From: Xiphias gladius
Taxonomy: Eukaryota; Chordata; Actinopteri; Istiophoriformes; Xiphiidae
NCBI RefSeq assembly: GCF_016859285.1
Contig: NC_053401.1
Location: 6,764,469 to 6,828,468, forward strand
Direction of reading: 5' to 3'
Length of the DNA: 64,000 nucleotides
The translations under genes and the position numbers were made by a program. Positions 59,783-64,000 of the stretch are shown here, piece by piece. Below the pieces are notes generated by a model that saw only the letters and a program-made list of their open reading frames with translations, was not told the origin of the DNA and made no database searches. Each line of letters opens with the position of its first letter. The stretch's first letter is position 1.

Positions 59783-62700
59783 GTAGGGCTGTTGACAGCG
59801 AGGATGGGACTAGCATGTTGCCTGTAGCAGTAACATTAAAGCATGTAACAGCCACATAAAAATGATAAGAGATCCAGAACAGACCTACTGTGTTGCATGT
59901 TTTAACTGATTGTCAGGCAAAAATTCAGAGCTTTAATGACCGTAAACACATTTTTATGATTGGCTCACTGAAATGTAACACGTTTTTATTACATACATTT
60001 GCGTGTTCATTGTCCTTGATCAAGGCGAGCAGTCAGTTGGTATTTGCTGCAGGGAGCTCCATCACTTTATAACTCGCCTGCCAGCTTGTTCATAGGAATC
60101 CTCAAAGTGACTTTGGCAGTGGTATTGTATTACTGATGCATGCGTGATTCTACCATCCTGGGGACAAGAGAAGACTTGAGGTTTATGAACAGATACTAAT
60201 GTTGCTGGGGGCCGGCACACTGGATTGTTCTGGGCGATGCAGCTGGAGAAAGACATGATGATGAAGCACAGCGGAGGAATCTTGATGAGTGTCGAGCCGG
60301 GCACAAGCAAAGGGCTATGAAAGATGATGCAATTTGGATGAACTGAGCGAGAGTTGGGCCATAAGAGGATAAATAATACCCTGAATGTAGTTGCCTTCCT
60401 GATGACTGAATGGAGGAATGGCCAATTTGGAGCCCTGAGACCTGACATCCAGCTACAATTTAAGTCCATATTCAACTACAAACAGCATTGGAACCCATCC
60501 CCTGTCCCACCCTGTCGTCCTCCGCACCATAACGCCACTCATCTGCCTGATCATGTCCATCAACATTCCCTTTTAATCCAGTCTGTCTGTCATTACGATA
60601 TGATATTACTCCCACCCTCCCCATTAGCTCTGCTCTTTGGGGGTCTGCCGATGACCCAGGCACGCCCATGCAGAGGATATGGAACACTTTGCTTGGATCT
60701 TGGAAGCCTTCCTGATGAGAGCTGATACAAGTTTTTAATAAACCCGTTATCCTCCAAAGGACCGTTGATCTGCCCGTAGCAGTTCCTCACGTCAGTCTTG
60801 ATTTTCACATAGACAAGAACACATATCTTTGCACACACCATATCTATTTCTTGTCTGCCCATCCTGGAATAAAGATCCCTCTTTTGTTACTTTGGGGGAG
60901 TTTTTTCTTAGCCTGACCAAGGGTCTCTAGTTGGGTCATTCATGGTCAAGGAAGTGTGGGATTTTGTGACAGAGGAGCCCGAGCCAGAGGAAACCAACTT
61001 TGCCTCTAACATTATGTATCTTTGTACTGTTGATTGTGTACAGTGTCGTTGCCCCCACAGTGTTCATCAACTGCCATAAACATCTCTGATCCCCTCAGAG
61101 ACAAAGCTGGTGAGAAATAGAGTCAACAGATTCCAGTCTGTTGCAAACACTACCCATAAATAGCTGCATAGCCCCGAGCAAAAGAGAAATGAGAGCAGAA
61201 AAGTATTGTTCTTTAAATGAGTTTGAACAGCTGAAGAGGAGAAGGCCAGAGCTGTTGTTTTAGACACCCCACTCTCAAGCCTTTAAAAAGTCCGAACCAG
61301 AGATGACCGACTGGCTGAGTCGCCCGCAGATCTCTTGGGACCAGGATTCTTGTCCCTGGAATAGTTCAGAATGAGTGCACTTTTAATCCCCATCCCTTGT
61401 TCCCTGCCATCTCCCTCTACTGCCACCTAATCCCTCCTCCTCTCCTTTACCACACGCCAAAACAGACATCTCCCTGCCACCCTCCATTAAGGATGGATCA
61501 CTTAGAGGTCAGCCTCCTCTCCATCAAATCTCTGACCCTGTGCCCAAAGGCCTTACAGTACTGTCCCTGCTGCAACTTAGTTTTGGGTTTCAGTCATGGT
61601 GAACCCCATGTCTTCACCTCATGAGATTTACTGTCACTAAGATCCATCACTCTCCCTGGGCTCTGTCCTCTGACAATGTTGCTTTGTGTTACTGAATACA
61701 ACCTCATATATCAAACCTGTGGTAAAATACAGGGGGAAGGCCTGTCAACAGCTAATTGCCACACAAGTACAGCTTTCAACCTGAATACAAACACTTAAAG
61801 TGTCATAAATATTCCACATTATAATCATCATCCAACCAGAATTACAATAAACAAGGATTCAAAGTAAAATACAGAACTATAACGAGGGCAAACACACTAT
61901 CATTAATGTAAACTCATGTTTATTAAACAAATAAAGGTCGATATTAGAAAAAATGAAGCCGCCGGCAGTTTGGCTCCTGTTGGAGCCTGTGTGAGCCTCC
62001 CTGTCTGCACGCCAGCAGGAGCAACAGCTGAAAATACCTGCAGCCCTGTCAGCTGCACTGGGAGTCCTCAGAGGTAAAACAAAACCTTTCTCAACTCTCA
62101 TTATCTCAGTGGTGATGAGACAGAGAGCGAGCAAGACTCGTTCTCGGGTGCATGATGTGACCCTGCAGGATTGTGGCCCAGTGGCCAGCGACACATTGTT
62201 TCGAAGTGAGGTGGGAGTGCAGCTAATTTTGAAAAGGAATGCTCAGGGGGAATCATTACAAATGGAGGGATATTGTAGACTACGAAGCAAAGGGAGAAAA
62301 TGGCTGGTAAAAATGGTGCATAGTCAATGGACATACAAGGAGTTAGGGTTGCAGTATTCATAGACTGGCTGCAAACTCTTAATGAAGGAAAAAAATGTTT
62401 TTCTAAAGTCAAAGGCGCTAAAAGAAGGGCCTCAAGTCTCAGAGTATTGGCTGTGTTATGTAAAAGGATTTCGAGCTTGGTGTTTTTTCATATAGTCAGG
62501 CAGGAACTACATAGAGAAAGTGGGACACTGGGTTTGAGTACTGATGTTTTGTTTCTCTCTCTCTGAAATGGGGCTGTTACTCTCAGGAAACAGACACTGT
62601 TTAGTGCCCCCCCCTGTATTTCCCCCTTTTGTTTCAGCTACTAAAGGGCAGCTGTTCCTAAATCCCTGTGTAATGAACTTTCTCCGTGTATTTGTCCGTG

Positions 62701-64000
62701 TTTAATTAACAGCCTCATCGTAGCCCTCTTGTTCGCGTTCCCCACTAAATTTAAAATGTAATAAAATTGACGTTTAGAAGTGGGGAGACTACTACATACA
62801 TTTTCAAGGGAATTACACAAAGAGTCATAAGCCCAAAGGCATTCCTGAAGAATTCAGCCTGACATGTGATGGCAACAGAGCTGTCAACGCTCGTCAGTGC
62901 AAATATGAATTACTCATCCCTATACCCACTTCTTTTTTCCCATTACTTTTCTTTCCACACGTGCTAAATTCCAAATTGATGATAAGTTGAACTATTGACA
63001 CTGGATGACTGATCTGATTTAGTGATGGCACCCTGCCACTACATTAGGAACATGTACTGTACATGATCATGTTCTCCCACAGCATCAGCTGTTTCAGCCC
63101 AAGCTCCAAACTGACATATGTTCACCATATGGTCAGACTTAAACAAGGGAGGCCGCTGTTTGTTTTCCTACAGTCAGTCAACGCTGGTTTCTTTTAACCA
63201 TGACCACCAGTGTTCCCTAACCCTAAAGGCCCTGAACACCTTTAGAAACTGATAATACCTGTGCAGGTGCGCAAGGTCTTTACCCAAGTGGTTGTTTTAT
63301 CCTAAACCATGATCTTTTCCAGACCTTAACCAAGTTGTTTTTGTGCCTGAACCTAACCAAACCTTTGTCCTGGCAGTGTCAGATCAGACAACATTTTTAT
63401 TTTTGTAACAGTGATTTGGAAGTGTTTTGGAAGGCACTGAAGAATGATGTTGTCCTGCTGATAGAGGCGTCAGATCAGAAAATGTACAAACATTATGCAT
63501 AAATATTATTACTTATTATATTCCCCACAGTAATTGTGTTTGCACTTCATTTACATGCACTGCATTTACTTTGTGATATAGAGCCAAAGTGGGAAGCTTT
63601 GCCTTGTCTCATTACTGAGGAGGAAACTGGCATACAATCACTATATTTGCATTCTTTTATTCGCTGTGATAGAGACTGACGATCACAGTGAGCAGAAGCA
63701 ATGGAGATGTCTTTGTTAGATGTGTATTACTGAAAAGGACAGGATTACTAATCGTTTCTTCAACTTGCTTAATAATGTGTTCATTATCAGCAACTTCCAC
63801 CGGCTTGGGAATTAGAAAAATTAAAGCCGACCCCACATCGTATTTCTGTAGCTGCTGTAGCCTGGACGTGTGGTCACATTTTTGAGGAGGTACAATCCAG
63901 CTACAGCGGCTGCATGTGTAGGGTCCGAGGCTATTCTGTAACCCCCTCAACTAGAAATTCCCCTTCCTCTTGTACTTTTGAACCAATCTGAGCAAGGACA
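59783..64000. other. mybpc1: mybpc1 intron 1 (start) with no certain exon
   Basis: No Ig or FnIII exon was recognised on the plus strand, and nothing on the minus strand. The stretch has few repeats. At about 61154 CCATAAATAG is one base from the MEF2 consensus, and CAGCTG E-boxes occur nearby (about 61229), which would fit a muscle intronic enhancer. Open frames here are short and unsupported. Confidence 0.45.

Overview
The window is vertebrate nuclear DNA, almost certainly from a ray-finned fish and probably a percomorph. The coding genes are split into many short GT-AG exons. The non-coding DNA is AT-rich and full of (GT)n tracts, and it carries repeat families common in teleosts: hAT-type elements ending in CAGTGG or TAGAGGGTGACA, a Tc1 fragment, and a palindromic ATTAATCGAT-type family. 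All coordinates and exon joins were read by eye from the sequence. Gene names rest on remembered family sequences, not on searches.

Layout from left to right. 1-7.5 kb holds no recognisable gene, but it has two hAT-type elements with target-site duplications and a nested repeat. 7.87-11.40 kb (+) is rad51ap1 (9 coding exons, 325 aa), with a complete hAT element in an intron. 15.37-22.22 kb (+) is a galnt8-type GalNAc-transferase (11 coding exons, 617 aa). 28.75-22.87 kb (-) is ada2/cecr1 (9 coding exons, 502 aa), convergent with galnt8. 38.44-30.17 kb (-) is atp6v1e1 (9 exons, exactly 226 aa). 45.02-45.93 kb (+) is the C-terminal half of bcl2l13 (303 codons plus stop). Its Bcl-2-fold exons are not visible anywhere upstream in the window. 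51.64-53.12 kb (+) is spic (5 exons, 278 aa). 54.72-56.12 kb (+) is a second SPI-class ETS gene, spi2-like (5 exons, 217 aa, same intron phases). 59.48-59.78 kb (+) is the TATA promoter, 5' UTR and first coding exon of mybpc1; the rest of that gene lies mostly beyond the right edge.

The gene order brings together three neighbourhoods that are separate in humans: 12p13 (RAD51AP1, GALNT8), 22q11 (ADA2, ATP6V1E1, BCL2L13) and 12q23 (SPIC, MYBPC1). The genes do not form one pathway. They cover recombination repair, Golgi O-glycosylation, extracellular adenosine removal, vacuolar acidification, mitochondrial-surface apoptosis or mitophagy, myeloid transcription control and the sarcomere.

I found no operon-like or novel defence system, no CRISPR array, no confident RNA gene and no retroviral copy. 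The observations most worth following are the missing N-terminal half of bcl2l13 with an altered LIR-like motif, an HxHS in place of HxHD in the ADA2 metal site, the paired SPI-class ETS genes, a two-level tandem repeat at 48.8-49.4 kb, and several sequences fitting the CTCF core.
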